A stretch of 64,000 bases of DNA from Malurus cyaneus samueli (Eukaryota > Chordata > Aves > Passeriformes > Maluridae). A program made the translations under genes and the position numbers. Shown piece by piece: positions 49,101 through 61,600 of this stretch (position 1 is the first letter of the stretch; each line of letters starts with the position of its first letter). The notes under the pieces were generated by a model. That model worked only from the letters and a program-made list of their open reading frames with translations, did no database searches and had not been told where the DNA came from. Where the stretch lies: positions 49,337,069 to 49,401,068 of the forward strand of contig CM019236.1 of NCBI GenBank assembly GCA_009741485.1, written 5' to 3'.

Positions 49101-51100
49101 CACTTTAGTCAGGTAGATGTGTTAGCAGAAATCACATATCCTTTTGCAGTGTCTGGTTGTATTATGTTTTTTGGAACCAAGCCATTACTTTGGCCTTGAC
49201 ATGATGTTAATATGTGTTAGTGGGAGGCAGTAAGGGAACTTAAGGAATTATTACTCACCACAGTCAGCGAATGTGAAACAAAGGCTCAGAAATGGAGTTT
49301 AAGCTTCTTTTCTCAAACAGAACCTGTTCTCTTCTCTAACATCACTGATGCCAGCTGTAGCCCCTAAGCCATCTATTTTGGACTACCTGGAAGAGAGCTA
49401 GCAGCCAGGTGGCCAGAGAGAGGCCATGTGCAGCTGCTGTTCTAAGCACTCAGGATGAGCACTCCCCCTACCACTGCCTCTACTGCCCTTTCAGTGGTAG
49501 TGTTAAATGGAGGGAGGTAAAGGTTTCTGGGGTACAAATCATGCAGATGTGGATGGGACAGTTTGGAGGAATGGTGGCATTGAAATTGATGGTTCTGAGA
49601 AACTTTAAGGTGAGGTAGTAAAGGTTAAAGAATTTTATTTTTTTTTTGCTGCAGCTCATTCCAAGGAGATGAAGTTGCATTATGCTTTTTCTACTGCTTC
49701 TCCTGCATGTAGAAAAGAAAGCAATTTGGGGTTGCAAAAATCGTTATGATCCACTTTTTTTTGTTCGGCATTTTTTTTCCTTTCCAAAAGAGAGTCTCTC
49801 TTGGAGAACATATCCTGGAAAATGGCTGAGTACTGAGCAATCTACAGAACCACCTTAGCCAAAGGGAGCTGTTACTTACCTGTCTTCTTTGATAGTGAAA
49901 TGGAAGGGAATTTATTGAAAAGGAATTAAACACAGGATGCAATGGGAATCTCAGGTTTCTTTCAAAGAAAGGTTTCACAGGTTTCTTTGCAAGTTCTGCT
50001 ATCAGTTAACACAGGAGTAACTTAGGACTTCTGTATCGGTAAAGTCATTGTGAAAGACATTATACCATTACTCCAACACCTATGCTCCCAAAACTTCTAC
50101 TTTGCAAGTCACTTGTATTCCTCTGAAGAAGGCTTCATGTATAATTTAGAATGGCCTCCCTGTTGTCAGCAGGACAAAAACACCCTGCTTCTCTGTTCTA
50201 CTACTTTCATCATAATGTTTTACAATATATTTTAAATAACAAATGAGCCTGAGTATTTATGTTTAATGACAATTGAAAATCCAAATATCTTTAAGATATT
50301 CATAATACAACATACCTCCCCAAATGATGCAGAGCAAAAATAGTATGACTGCCGAAAGTAAAAGGGCATGAATGAGGCAAATTTCATAGTTGTGACATTT
50401 GGAGAAATAAGATTAATTTCACAAGCCTCTACAATGCATCTGAAGTTTGAAGATCAGACTATTGTTTCCAGGGACCAGCAAATGGGTCATGCTAACTGAA
50501 TCTCTGAGGTAGCATTCTAATGTAATCCATTATGGTTAGAAAAATGCATTCTTAATATTCAGTTTGCTGGACCTACTATCTTCCACTGAACTTTTCTCAC
50601 ACTTTAGTATGCTTTAATAGTGCTTTTTTTAAATGGTGATTTTAACAGAATTCAACACATAATATTATTATTCATTTTAATTAATATGATAATTTCTTGG
50701 ATTTCATTAACTGCCTCTTCTTCCAAATTTGAGATTGTAAATCTTGTAAAAAGTTTGGAAATCTGAAGGCTTAATTTAGAATTGTCCCTTGTGCATAACT
50801 GTTAAGGTGACTGATGCTACTGAAAATTTCTACAACAATCACTCTTTCATATTTTCCCCTAATTTTAAGTGATGCTGAGTCCCCTTATATCATGAGTATT
50901 TGCAGTCACACTTGAGTTGCATGGTGGAGACGGAGGGCTTGCACCTTGCTCATTGTTGCTGCACGGCATAAGTCCTGGGGCTGATACAAAGATGCTAGTG
51001 CTCAGTGAATCAAACTCAGTCACTTTAAATCAATATAGCTTTTTCAAGGAAATTAGCTCTACAAGAGAACAACAGTAAGTATGTTTATATTCTGGCTCTC

Positions 51101-51137
51101 TTTTTTTCTTTTTTTCTTTTTTTTTTTTTTTTTTTTT
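51101..51137. repeat. Poly-T tract
   Basis: 37 bp almost entirely T with three C interruptions. There is no adjoining retroposon body that I can recognise. Confidence 0.9.
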
Positions 51138-52048
51138 ATGTGGAACATTTTCCTCCCATTTCACACATTTGCATATTGTCCAGTTATTCCTCCTTCCTGA
51201 AAGGAGAACCTGTACGTGTAGAATGCAAGTAAGGCAAGAACATCTTTTCCTCTGCTCCAAGATTCTGTCAATCCAACAAATGATTGATCAAAGCTGGGAT
51301 TTAAATTCAGATCATCTCTAACTATGAATGCTCAAAGGCTTCCTTCCTCTTTACTCAAAAACATTTAGTTTGGGAGAAATCCAGCTCCATTTTGAGTGAC
51401 CGACCGACCTTTCACAGCCTTGCTCTGCGTATACAAGACACCTATCATTCCATGTTCAGCTGCTACTCACACTGTGCATGTGTTCAAAAGAACTCCAATT
51501 TTACCATCATTTTCAGAATCGGAAGCATTTTCACTCCAATTGCTACATCCACCACATGCAGATGACATCACCATGAGACATTTCCAAGGAGTTCACTCAA
51601 AGCAGATACTTTGAAGAGCAAAGCCCTTTCTCCTCAAACTAAGACATTCTAGTGGTTAGTGCCTCTTCATAAGGTCTGTCTTGTATTTTTGTTTCATGCT
51701 TGCAGCAGGAAAATAGAACTGTACTGAAAGAACTTGAAGCCAGTTCACCTTGGAAACATGTCCCTCCAATTGCGAAACAGCACATAGCACTAAGAGCCAT
51801 TAACTGCAGGTGTCAGGCGGAGAGAACTTAAGTGTTGTGCTTGCCTGGAATCACTCACAGGAATACTGTATTGTTGTCTTCTAAGCTCACGAAGAGAACT
51901 TAAAAAATAAACTTATTTTGAAAGAAAAATAAGCTTTTTTTGATCACCAGGAAAAACAGTGAAGGCAAGATGAAATACAAGAGGATTAACTCTTGCTTGC
52001 AGCAAAAATACAGTTTGCCTGGAGATATGATGATATGCCTGACTATAT

Positions 52049-52117
52049 GGGAAAGAGGTTTGTGCACTGTCATGCCATCAGGAGCTGGGAAAAGTTTGTG
52101 CACTGATGTGCCATCAG
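52049..52117. repeat. Imperfect 38-bp tandem duplication
   Basis: gggaaagaggtttgtgcact then tgccatcagga repeats as gggaaaagtttgtgcactga then tgccatcagaa, with about 38 bp between copies. It lies inside an uncalled 102-codon open frame (51940-52248) that has no recognisable domain. Confidence 0.75.
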
Positions 52118-52459
52118 AATTACTCGGAAAAGCAGTAATTCCTATGCTTATCCTCAAGCAAAGAACAAATGACATAGCAGCAACAGACCATTTGACCGAA
52201 GACTTTGAAATTGAAATGCTTCTTTTCATACAGTGTGCCATTGAATAAGGATATGGAGTGACACTAATCGTCAAACCTGGTATCCTAGTGCCTCAGGGGC
52301 AACTTACTGAATAAATGGGGACCAGGTTAGGGAACTTTTAACAAACTGGATACACATAACTCCATGGAGCCTACTGGGATGCACCCACGTGTAGAGAGGT
52401 AGCTGACAAACGGCATTGCAAGGTCATTCCTGAGTATCTTTTCTTAAAATGGTGATAAG

Positions 52460-53310
52460 GGAGAGGCTTCTGTGTACTAAAAGACAGAAAATGTCACTCC
52501 TACCTTCAGGAACTGCAAGAGTGAGCCAGGGAATGACAGATGGGTCAGCCTCACCTCAGTCCTTGAGAAAGTTCTGTAGCTACTTGGGCTGGATAAGGTT
52601 TGCAGACACATGAAGGATGGGAAGGTGACCATCCATAGAGAGGACAGATCTATGAAGCAGAAATTAGGCTTAACCAACCTGACAGCCTTCCACAATGAGG
52701 CAACTAACTCAATGAGCAAGGAGAGAGGTGTGCACATCATTTACCTCATCCTAAGCATTAAATCCTCAGAGGTAAGATGACAGTATGGTCAGATAAGCAG
52801 GCTTGGGGTTCACTGTGTGATCAGTAGCCTGCAGTCCAGCTGAAGGCCAGACAGTAGTGAAATACCCCAGCCGGGAACATGGGGGCAATACTGTTTAACC
52901 TTCCCACCAATGACCTGGACAATGGGTCAGAGCTCACTCAGGAAGCCTACGGATGACACAAAGCTGGGAGGAATGGCTGATACACCCTATGGGTGCACTG
53001 CTGGTCAGAGGGACTTAAACAGTTGAAGTGGGCAGCCAGGAATGTCATGAAGTTCCACAAAAATTCACGCACAGTCCCACCACTGTGGAGGAACAATCCA
53101 GGCACCCATACACACTGGGGGCTGAGTGGTTGAAAACCTGCTTTGCTGAGGAGGACCTTGGGGCCCTTCATGGTGTACACCAAGCTGACCAAGAGTCAAC
53201 AATGCACAGTGAAACAGGCCAGCAGTATTCTGGAGTGTGTTAGGAAGAGCATTGCCAGGCAGGCTGAGGGAGGTGATCCTTACGTCTACTCAGCCCTGGT
53301 GAGAGAGGTG
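52460..53310 (+). mobile_element. CR1-type LINE fragment (reverse transcriptase region), plus strand
   Basis: Decayed CR1 ORF2 sequence: cagcctcacctcagtccttg, ggcttaaccaacctgacagc, tttaaccttcccaccaatga and ggatgacacaaagctgggag match the nucleotide pattern of the avian CR1 reverse transcriptase, followed by cattgccaggcaggctgagg. It has no long open frame. It ends before the usual CR1 3' tail, so the 3' end is lost or replaced. Confidence 0.85.
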
Positions 53311-55500
53311 AGTGGAAGAGGTTTTAAACATCTCCACCCCATAGATGCTGCAGTTAATTCATGTCCTCTCAGTCTGAAGTCATGGCATAGAAGGGATAAA
53401 AGATTGTCTGGGTAGAGAAAGACCTATTTTACTGCATTATTGATGTACACAAAGGATCTTTGGTGAAGAAACATCGTGTGCCTGGTACTTAAACTGTATT
53501 AGAAACAAAACAACAAAGAGTTAAGATTTTCACTGAGATTTGAGGAGCAAGATAAGGGTACAATTTACACAGCTTACTACCAGGAGTGACTTATTCCTCT
53601 TCTAGAGGGAGATTAAATACTTGTTGTGCAGCTCATCACTTAGAAGCCATGGTTTTTTTCAGCCATGGGTACTAAGACTACTATCAAGGACCATAAGGAT
53701 GACTTGTTAAGAGAAAGAACAAGTGATGAGATTCTCAAACACAAGCTGGTTATCTGAAGATCCTTCAAAAGAACAAGGAAAAGAAAAGCATGCTGGAGAA
53801 AGGGGTTTCATGACAGGCATCTCCTAAAGAACACAACAAAAACCTGTAAACCTTACCGTGCTGTCTTACAGAACCGCTACCAAGGAATAAAACCTTCCCT
53901 ACCCTAAGTGAAAGCTAATTCAAAGCAGTCTGTTTATTCAGACTACAGCTTTTTTCCATTGTTCATTACAATATGTTATTCCAGCACAAGTGGAATTCAG
54001 GAGGCAATCTCTCTGGCTGATGGTTTGATTGCTGAGAATATCAGACTTCAACTTTATCTCTGCAAATAATGGGCTTTCTCTGGAATAGCTGCAACTCTGA
54101 CAGGAAGGAAGAGACCTTAGTGGGAATTTCCCCTAGATAGCAGTTCTTAGTTTATAGAAATCCTGTTCCATTATCTCTAAATATTTTAAATATATAGAGC
54201 AACACCACTTACTCTGTTGAATTGCAAACATGTCTCTGCACAAATATTCAGTAATTTTATCTTACCGATTTCTTTTTACTCAAAATGACGATGACAGATT
54301 TGAAGAAATTTAGAGTAAAAAATGCAGAACCATTTAAATGAACTTGGCATATTTCCTATTTCTCTACTCCAGTTTTATGAAGTGAGGTGCATAGTCTACA
54401 TTTTCTCCGGAAAACTCTTCTAAGAGAGCAGAACAATTATAAATCCAGATCCATTGCTTTAATAGTTTTTTTGTAAAAGGCTAGTTTACTGTCTAGCCAA
54501 GATTTTTGTCTATAGTCAACTGTGCTTTTTCTCTTTGATCAGGACTAGCTTACAAAATATCAAGGGAAGAAGTTATCAAAAAGCACTTTATAAATACGTT
54601 ACATCCAGAATGTGAGAGAATTATTATAACAGAAATTTTATTTTATCTAAATGTATTCTGAAATTTCTGTATCACAAAGCAACTGTGATATTCTGTATCA
54701 GTCCTGCTGAAACTGTATTTCTGTCAGAGGTTCCATATGACATTGCAGCTTAAAACTGGAGAGAACGAAACATTGCAGAAAATACAAGAATTTTCTCTGC
54801 TATTTCCTTTACTGGTGAATACTACAGCAGTAAAATGGTCCACACAAAAGCAGTGTTAGCTATGTTTCACTACTTTTATCACAGTTTGCTCTTTATAATT
54901 ACATCTTAAAAAATAAGGAAGTTAATTCTCCATTAGGAAATTAAAATTTGCATTTGGTTTAAGATTTCACACTATGAAGCAATTTTGACTTTAAAAGATG
55001 TTTTTCATCCTTAAATACTTTCCTTATGTGATATAAATTGCTCTCTGTGTAGGTATGGTATGCTGATACCACTGTTTATCTTACTATACACTTAATTTGA
55101 GATAATGCATATGACAGCCTGTGAGGCAGTCCTTATTCAGGGAAAACTGCTCTGTTTGGCAGAGGCAGGACTAGAAGGTAATTAGAAATTCAATGTGCAA
55201 AGCAAACAAAAATGTCCCATCTGAGATGCAATTCAATAATGGGCCTCAGTAACTACTTGGGAAGTATTTGCTTTTTGTTTATACAAGTTTCTAAAATTCA
55301 GAAATTTCTAAAAATTTTAAACAGTGCAAAATGAGGAATAGTATTAAAACCTATAACTTCTAAAAACCTGGAAAAATAATTTTAAGAATATCTGTCACCC
55401 TAGTGGTGAGCAAATGATGTCAGTAATCCAGCTTTCCATGCGGCCTTTGCACATCTCTCAAATTTGTTGGTCCATTGGGACAGGAAGGAAATGCCTGGGT
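53311..55500. other. IFT74 3' flank
   Basis: AT-rich sequence that must include the IFT74 3' UTR. A minus-strand AATAAA lies near 54640, but nothing decides which signal is used. Confidence 0.5.
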
Positions 55501-55616
55501 TCAGTTCTTGGTGTTCTGTAAAGCTTCTATGAGAGCTTTGTTGTATTCTCTGACCAGGTTTCTCACATTCTTCATTATTGGCTGGTAGTCACTCTCCTGA
55601 CTTTTTGTTGCTATGA
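55501..55616 (-). CDS. IFT74: IFT74 last exon and stop codon
   Basis: 116 nt. It encodes [20 protein letters not shown], then [17 protein letters not shown] and TGA. Human ends [17 protein letters not shown] and IVDALHSTSGN. Acceptor AATCAG. No canonical AATAAA is evident in the first 500 nt downstream, so the 3' UTR end is unknown; the first clear copy I saw is near 54640. Confidence 0.95.
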
Positions 55617-58600
55617 CTGATTAAATGAATTAAGGAAACAAACTGCCAGTATAAATATGAGCATAATTATAGATCACAAGGGAATCACAATACCTTACAT
55701 TTCCTTCTATCAAAACTGTCAAGGGATGAAAGTAGTGGAAAAAGCTTAGATTGGGGCTAAAAGATTTACACTAATTTACTAGCTGCCATCTCATTACAAG
55801 CACTGTAGAAAAAAGAAAAACTTACATGCATGCCTGAGTCACCTTTGTTTTCATGTACTTACAGGCAGTAAGTCCCTCATGAAGGACCTTGCCTATTGTT
55901 GCACTGCAAACCAAAACATTTCAAGGCACTTAGCTGTGTGCAGTCTTACAATCTGGCACTTTGGAACCCTGGCTACAGAAGTCCCAGCTCAAGAAAGCAG
56001 TAGCTTTCCAGTAGCCTAAGCAGACAAGTGCATGAAGGGTCTGCACTTGGATAGGCAATATTTCATACTGAGTTAGGAGATGCTTTATTATCCTGAATTA
56101 TCCTTTATTATCTTTGTTTGCTTTAAAGGCTTTCCTCTTTAAAAAAATTGTGTTTAAGAGTATTGCCTTAATAATATATTTCTGTAAAGCCTCCTACATA
56201 GAGGAGGTGGCTCCAACTATATCACATTGCCCAAGACTTTTTTCAAATGTTTTTCTAAAAATTGGAACACTTACCAGATTTGAGAAATGGGATATTTGGT
56301 ATATGAAGAAAACAACAATATATGTATACCTATATGTATATGCTTTAATTATTAAATATATTATCATCACCATCATCAGTATTATTTCTCTGATGGCTAG
56401 GCTATCACAGAATTACCTGAAATATATCCCCATGCCATTTTCGGAGACATGAAGGAATGTCCATTGTCCAAACTCTACACTAGATGGTGGGATCTAGTTT
56501 GATACTACCTTTACCAACCACATTTGTACTGTAATCCATAACAGTGATTTTGTGCATCTTAGAGATTTCAGATTTTTTGTTTCTTAAATAATTTCCGTAA
56601 TGTGTATTGCAGTGAATTCACTGTCCCTAGAAAATAAAATAGAAGTGCAGCTTGGTCCTATTCAAATCTCTATCACAGCTAAGGAGACAAAAAGAAAAAT
56701 AGTATCAGATGAGAAGAACCATCAATTCTAATTAAAATAAACTTCAGTGCTTTTCCTAATTTCAAAAACTATCTTATGAAATTCATTTAGGAATCAGCAA
56801 GTAATGATTTTGCTGATACGATTACTGGAATATAACTCTTTAATTTTAATGACATAAAGAGAGAGCTACAAGGTAGGTCCCCTCCCCCAGCATGTTTTCA
56901 AACAATGCTACACTGACAGATTAATTTCAGATAACAAGGCATATGTGAAAATGAACTTTGCATGAAAACTAGTGGCAAAACTGAGGAAGGAGGAAAAATT
57001 CCAGACAAGGCCAAGCTTATTCTTTAGGACCCCACAAAAGCGTTTCAGACAACACTTGTAAGTTTTGCTATATATAATACCTATCAGCTAATGAGACATT
57101 TGCAAAGGATTGCCTTTCCCCTCCTCCCCTGTCTTCTGCTGCCCATTCCGTCCTGTCTTATTCTGCTGGAGGAAACAGACTTCTTCCTCAATTAATACAG
57201 TGTGAGAGTTTGACTCCACTTCTTAAAGGATACACTCCTTCATCATAAAGTTATTTTGCTCATGGTGCTGCCACTTCCTCTCCAAATTTGTAAGCTGAAA
57301 ATACAAAAACAAAAAAGAGCCAAAAATCAAAACGGTAATTATTACACACATTCTTTATATAAATAATTTAGTATCAGTGCCTTGTAGTCTATCATTTGAT
57401 AAGATCAAAGTTATTTCACATAAAAAAAAACAGACATGAGAAACAATGGCAAAATGTTTTAAAAGCTGCTGCTGATGAACCTGCATATATAATTTAGCAC
57501 TTCATAATCCATCTGTAATAAAAGCACTGCATGCCACTGTAGTTATGGATGAAAAAATTATATGAGAATTCAAGATGTGTCATATAAGGAAGTTAACAGT
57601 CAAGTCAGAAGTAAAAAGGTGAACAATTCTGGGAGATAACTAATTCTCTTTATGCTTCATATCATTTAGAAGATCTCTTCTTAGAATCAGTAAGATCTAA
57701 AATCACCAAAGATCCAATATTTCCTGACACTGTCTTGGACTTTGCACTACACAGAAGAAACTTCCTTACTTCCATAGTTAAGTTTCCTGTCTGATGCCAG
57801 AAGTTGTGATAAGAAAAGAGCTGCAGTGAGAAGATTGTAAGAGTGTGGGTTCAGTGCTGGCACTTCTTCAATACTTTCAGCATCAACAGGAAACTAATGT
57901 GGACATTATATCGATGGCTGCTTCCTTACAATACAGTTTTATATTTGTTTTTCTGATGCTACTGTTCAAGGTACTGCATTTTAAGATATGAAGATGTTAT
58001 TTTTAAATGTAAAACTGAAAATCATTCTGAGACTAAACTTTCAGTGGAAACTAAGGTAATAAACTAGGAAAATATTGCAGTTTTTTACTTAAAAGCTTAT
58101 TCTTAAAATGGAAGAGATTAAAATAGTTGCCATATAACTCAAATCTTAATAGTTACAAATCAGTTATGTAGTGTACTGGTTCACAGCAAACATGACAATC
58201 ATTTGCTTTCAAGACCAGGTATTTCTGACCAATTGTCCTGGTTGTAGATCCTGCTGCACATAATACAGCAAGTAAAGGAGGCCAGAATTTGAATACTTCT
58301 GTCTTGTACACAGAGAAGATTCAGTGTACTTTTATAATAACTCCTTGAAGGCCAATTGGCCTCTTGCAAAATTTCCCACGTCCTCCGTTTCTGAACACTA
58401 TTTGTACTTAGAATTGCTTTACATATGTCAAGCCATCAGTTATTGTAAGATGCACCTTAATTCACCCTCATGATATTTACACGCAGGACATAACAAGTGA
58501 AGAAACAGATCCGTTTCACGCATATTAGAATAGAACAGCTGCACCTCAATGAACTGAAGAAATGCTGTACGACTATTATTTTATATAAAATGTTAAGCCT

Positions 58601-61600
58601 CATTAAGCAAGTATCTTAACATTGGGTATCCACTTCTGATTCACCTAAACTCTGGAATTTTATCTCGGCATGAAAGATACACAATATCTGAAATCTTGAA
58701 GGTTTTGGCATGTAGCTTCCAGGATTTATATCATCATCCTAGAGTGATTATAATAATCCTGTGCTACAAATGGACACATATGCCTCTGTCAGAGGTATGC
58801 CTTCTCATCGGCTCCATGATGCTCATTCCAGAAGAAAGTCAACTTTAATGAAAAATATGACCTTCAGCTTTTAATTGTATTAGAAAAAAATAACAGCTCT
58901 AAAGAACAAATAAGTCAACAACCTCAAGCAATAAAAACCAGTGAAATGCATAAAAAATAACGACTTTCCATTTCCACCTTATTTTAATATTATCCATTTC
59001 CCTTGCGTGCCTTCAAACCTATATGCCAGTAAAGTTCTGCTGCCAAAATGATAGCAACTTATGGGTGTTTATACTGGAAGAATCAAAGCTGCTTAAAAGG
59101 TTATAAATGTCTTCCTTCCTAATTCACTTTTGAAATGTAAATATATAATATATTAAGTTATTTAAGTGTGAGCAACTAAAATTTCAGTGGCCGCAAGGAG
59201 CAGAACTGGAAAAAGAAAAATGGAATTAATAGGAAAGATCTAAATCAAAAAACTCGTTGCCATAACTTTAAAAGCAAAATGGATCTTGGCTAACCAGTAG
59301 TGATTTTTTTTTCTCCCTCTGTAGTTTCTTTCTAACTTGGTCCTCAAACTGCTTAAACAAAAGAAGGGCAGAACATAGAGTTCTGAGCACTTAAACGAAG
59401 GATTCACATAGTTTTTAGCTCAGAAAGGTATCTGCTAGTAATCCAAAGCTTATAAGCCATTTGTTGCACAATATTAACTTCTGTTTGAAAACAGCAAATA
59501 CAGCTACACACAACTGATGACTTAGAAAACTCCCTGAAAAGGAAGAAACAGATTCTGTCCATATCATGTTTCATGTGTATGAGAAAACTAAAACTGAGAA
59601 AAAACCAACTGAAAGGATAATATTTAACTTGACCTATACCTGAGAATGGGTCTCATTTTCTTGCAGCTCCTTCTTTAGTGTCTCATACTCTGTATTCAAG
59701 TGCTCCATTATTTTCTTAAAAGCATAGCTGCGTTTTGTTAACTTTTCTTTGTCATCCTGGAGTTTCTAGTTAGGAAAAAAACCAACACCAACTGATTAAT
59801 GGATGAGTTCATTTGCTGTAAGCTTCAGGCAAATGACTTCAATTTACCCTCAAGATGCTACTATTTTCCTTTCAGAACAAGACCATATGCATGTGCGTAA
59901 AGAACTCAGGGGCTTTTCTCCAGCACTGCATGCTCTGTCCTAAAAAGCATACTTAATGATTCTGACCAAGTTGTATGCTTAGACAATACTGTATGAGCAC
60001 TAGTGGAAATGCTGCTACTAAGAATTTGTAGGAAATTCTCTTTTGCTTGTGTTGTTTGTTAGACTGAGAAATTGAAAGTTATGGGTAGTCATAAATTACA
60101 TCAGAACTGTTCAGCTGAATTGCTAAAATGAAATTAGGAGGTTTTGTGGAAGGACCTTATCCAAAGATACCCAGCTGAATACAGGCTACATGTACCTAGT
60201 TAGTAAGTCATACATATAAGCAAAGTAGTATTTGGATTTATTTGCAATGCTGTGCAAGCCCACTTTTCAGCTGTCACAAAACTGCATTCCCCTCCACTAG
60301 CTGCTCAAAAGCACATAAATTCTGTCTCATTCCTTACATTACCTTTTTCTTTTCTTCTCCTGATGCTTTCAGAGCTGGCAAATTATTGTAGATCTCCAAT
60401 TCTGCTTTTGTCTGTTCAATTTTGTCTTTAAGAGAGGCCAGTTCACCAACCATCTTGCCCTCCAACAGTTCCATCTTCTGTAGGTCCATCTGCAGTTTTT
60501 GACTCTCTAGATCACCAGACACACAATCTCTAATTAACAGTACTTTTTGTTTCATAATACATGGCCCATTGCATAAAGGTTTATCTATATTAAACCAGTA
60601 CAAACAGGCCCTGAATATCCTCTGATTTTGATATTTATGGGACTATTGAAGTGAAGGAAATAAAAAAAAATGATCTTCACACCATCCCACAAGTTAGACT
60701 CATACATTAACATTACTATATTATAACATGGTTACATCTAACATTTCAAATGTGTGTCTGACACAGAAGAATAATACAAATGCAGTTTTTTCCTACAATC
60801 TGAAACATCAGGCAACCTGTGCTATTGAGAGGGATGAGACTGCACAAACACACTTTCCTTGGCATAGGTTTGCATTTTGCTCACAGTTAGATCTGTGCTG
60901 ATCAGCTGAAAAAAAGGATAGAAAATCTACCCCCCCCAACTTTCCCCCAAGCAGAAGAAAATACATGTGTCTATATGATAGAAGGAGAGTTCATCTTTCC
61001 AAAAACTGTGGTTGTGGTTTCCTCATTGGATTTATATGGGAAAATATTGCCTGATCAAACATTTTTAGAGCAGGATTTTGGTACTCATATCTTTGCTTGT
61101 GTATTTATGCCAGATACTTATTTTTTAGATTTGCTTTTATCAACATTTTTGGTGCATTACAGAACACTTTCATGATTTCTTTAGGAACCCCAAAATGAAA
61201 AAAAGGCAAGCCAAGATTTTGTGTACCATTTGCAATTTACCTGAGGAATGCTGATCCATAAGCTAAGATTGAAAGGATCCTCGACATGCAAAGAGCAGTT
61301 ACATAAATATGAAAAATTCCCATACCAATTAAAAGAAGGATCTAAAATGGTAATATTTTTGATTGCTTCACATGTAAGTAATTCACAGTCTGCCTTCCAC
61401 TGAAAAGGGTTTAAGAAAACACTTTGCCCATGTCTACAGTATTTCATATTGCATGACTTCCCAGAGTTTCACACTGAAGTTCCTGGTATTGGTCAACGAT
61501 AGATTGCAAACCACAACTGAACACATCACAGCTTTCATCTTTTGCTCCTACAGCACTGTGGTAAAAAGACAAATGCTTAAGGACATCAATAAATGAGAGT

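Larger units (their letters stand above)
46161..52459. other. TEK upstream intergenic region
   Basis: Between the TEK promoter side and the CR1 copy. Only a poly-T run, a 38-bp duplication and scattered short open frames are seen. No exon-like segment with matching splice sites and a recognisable product was found. Confidence 0.6.
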
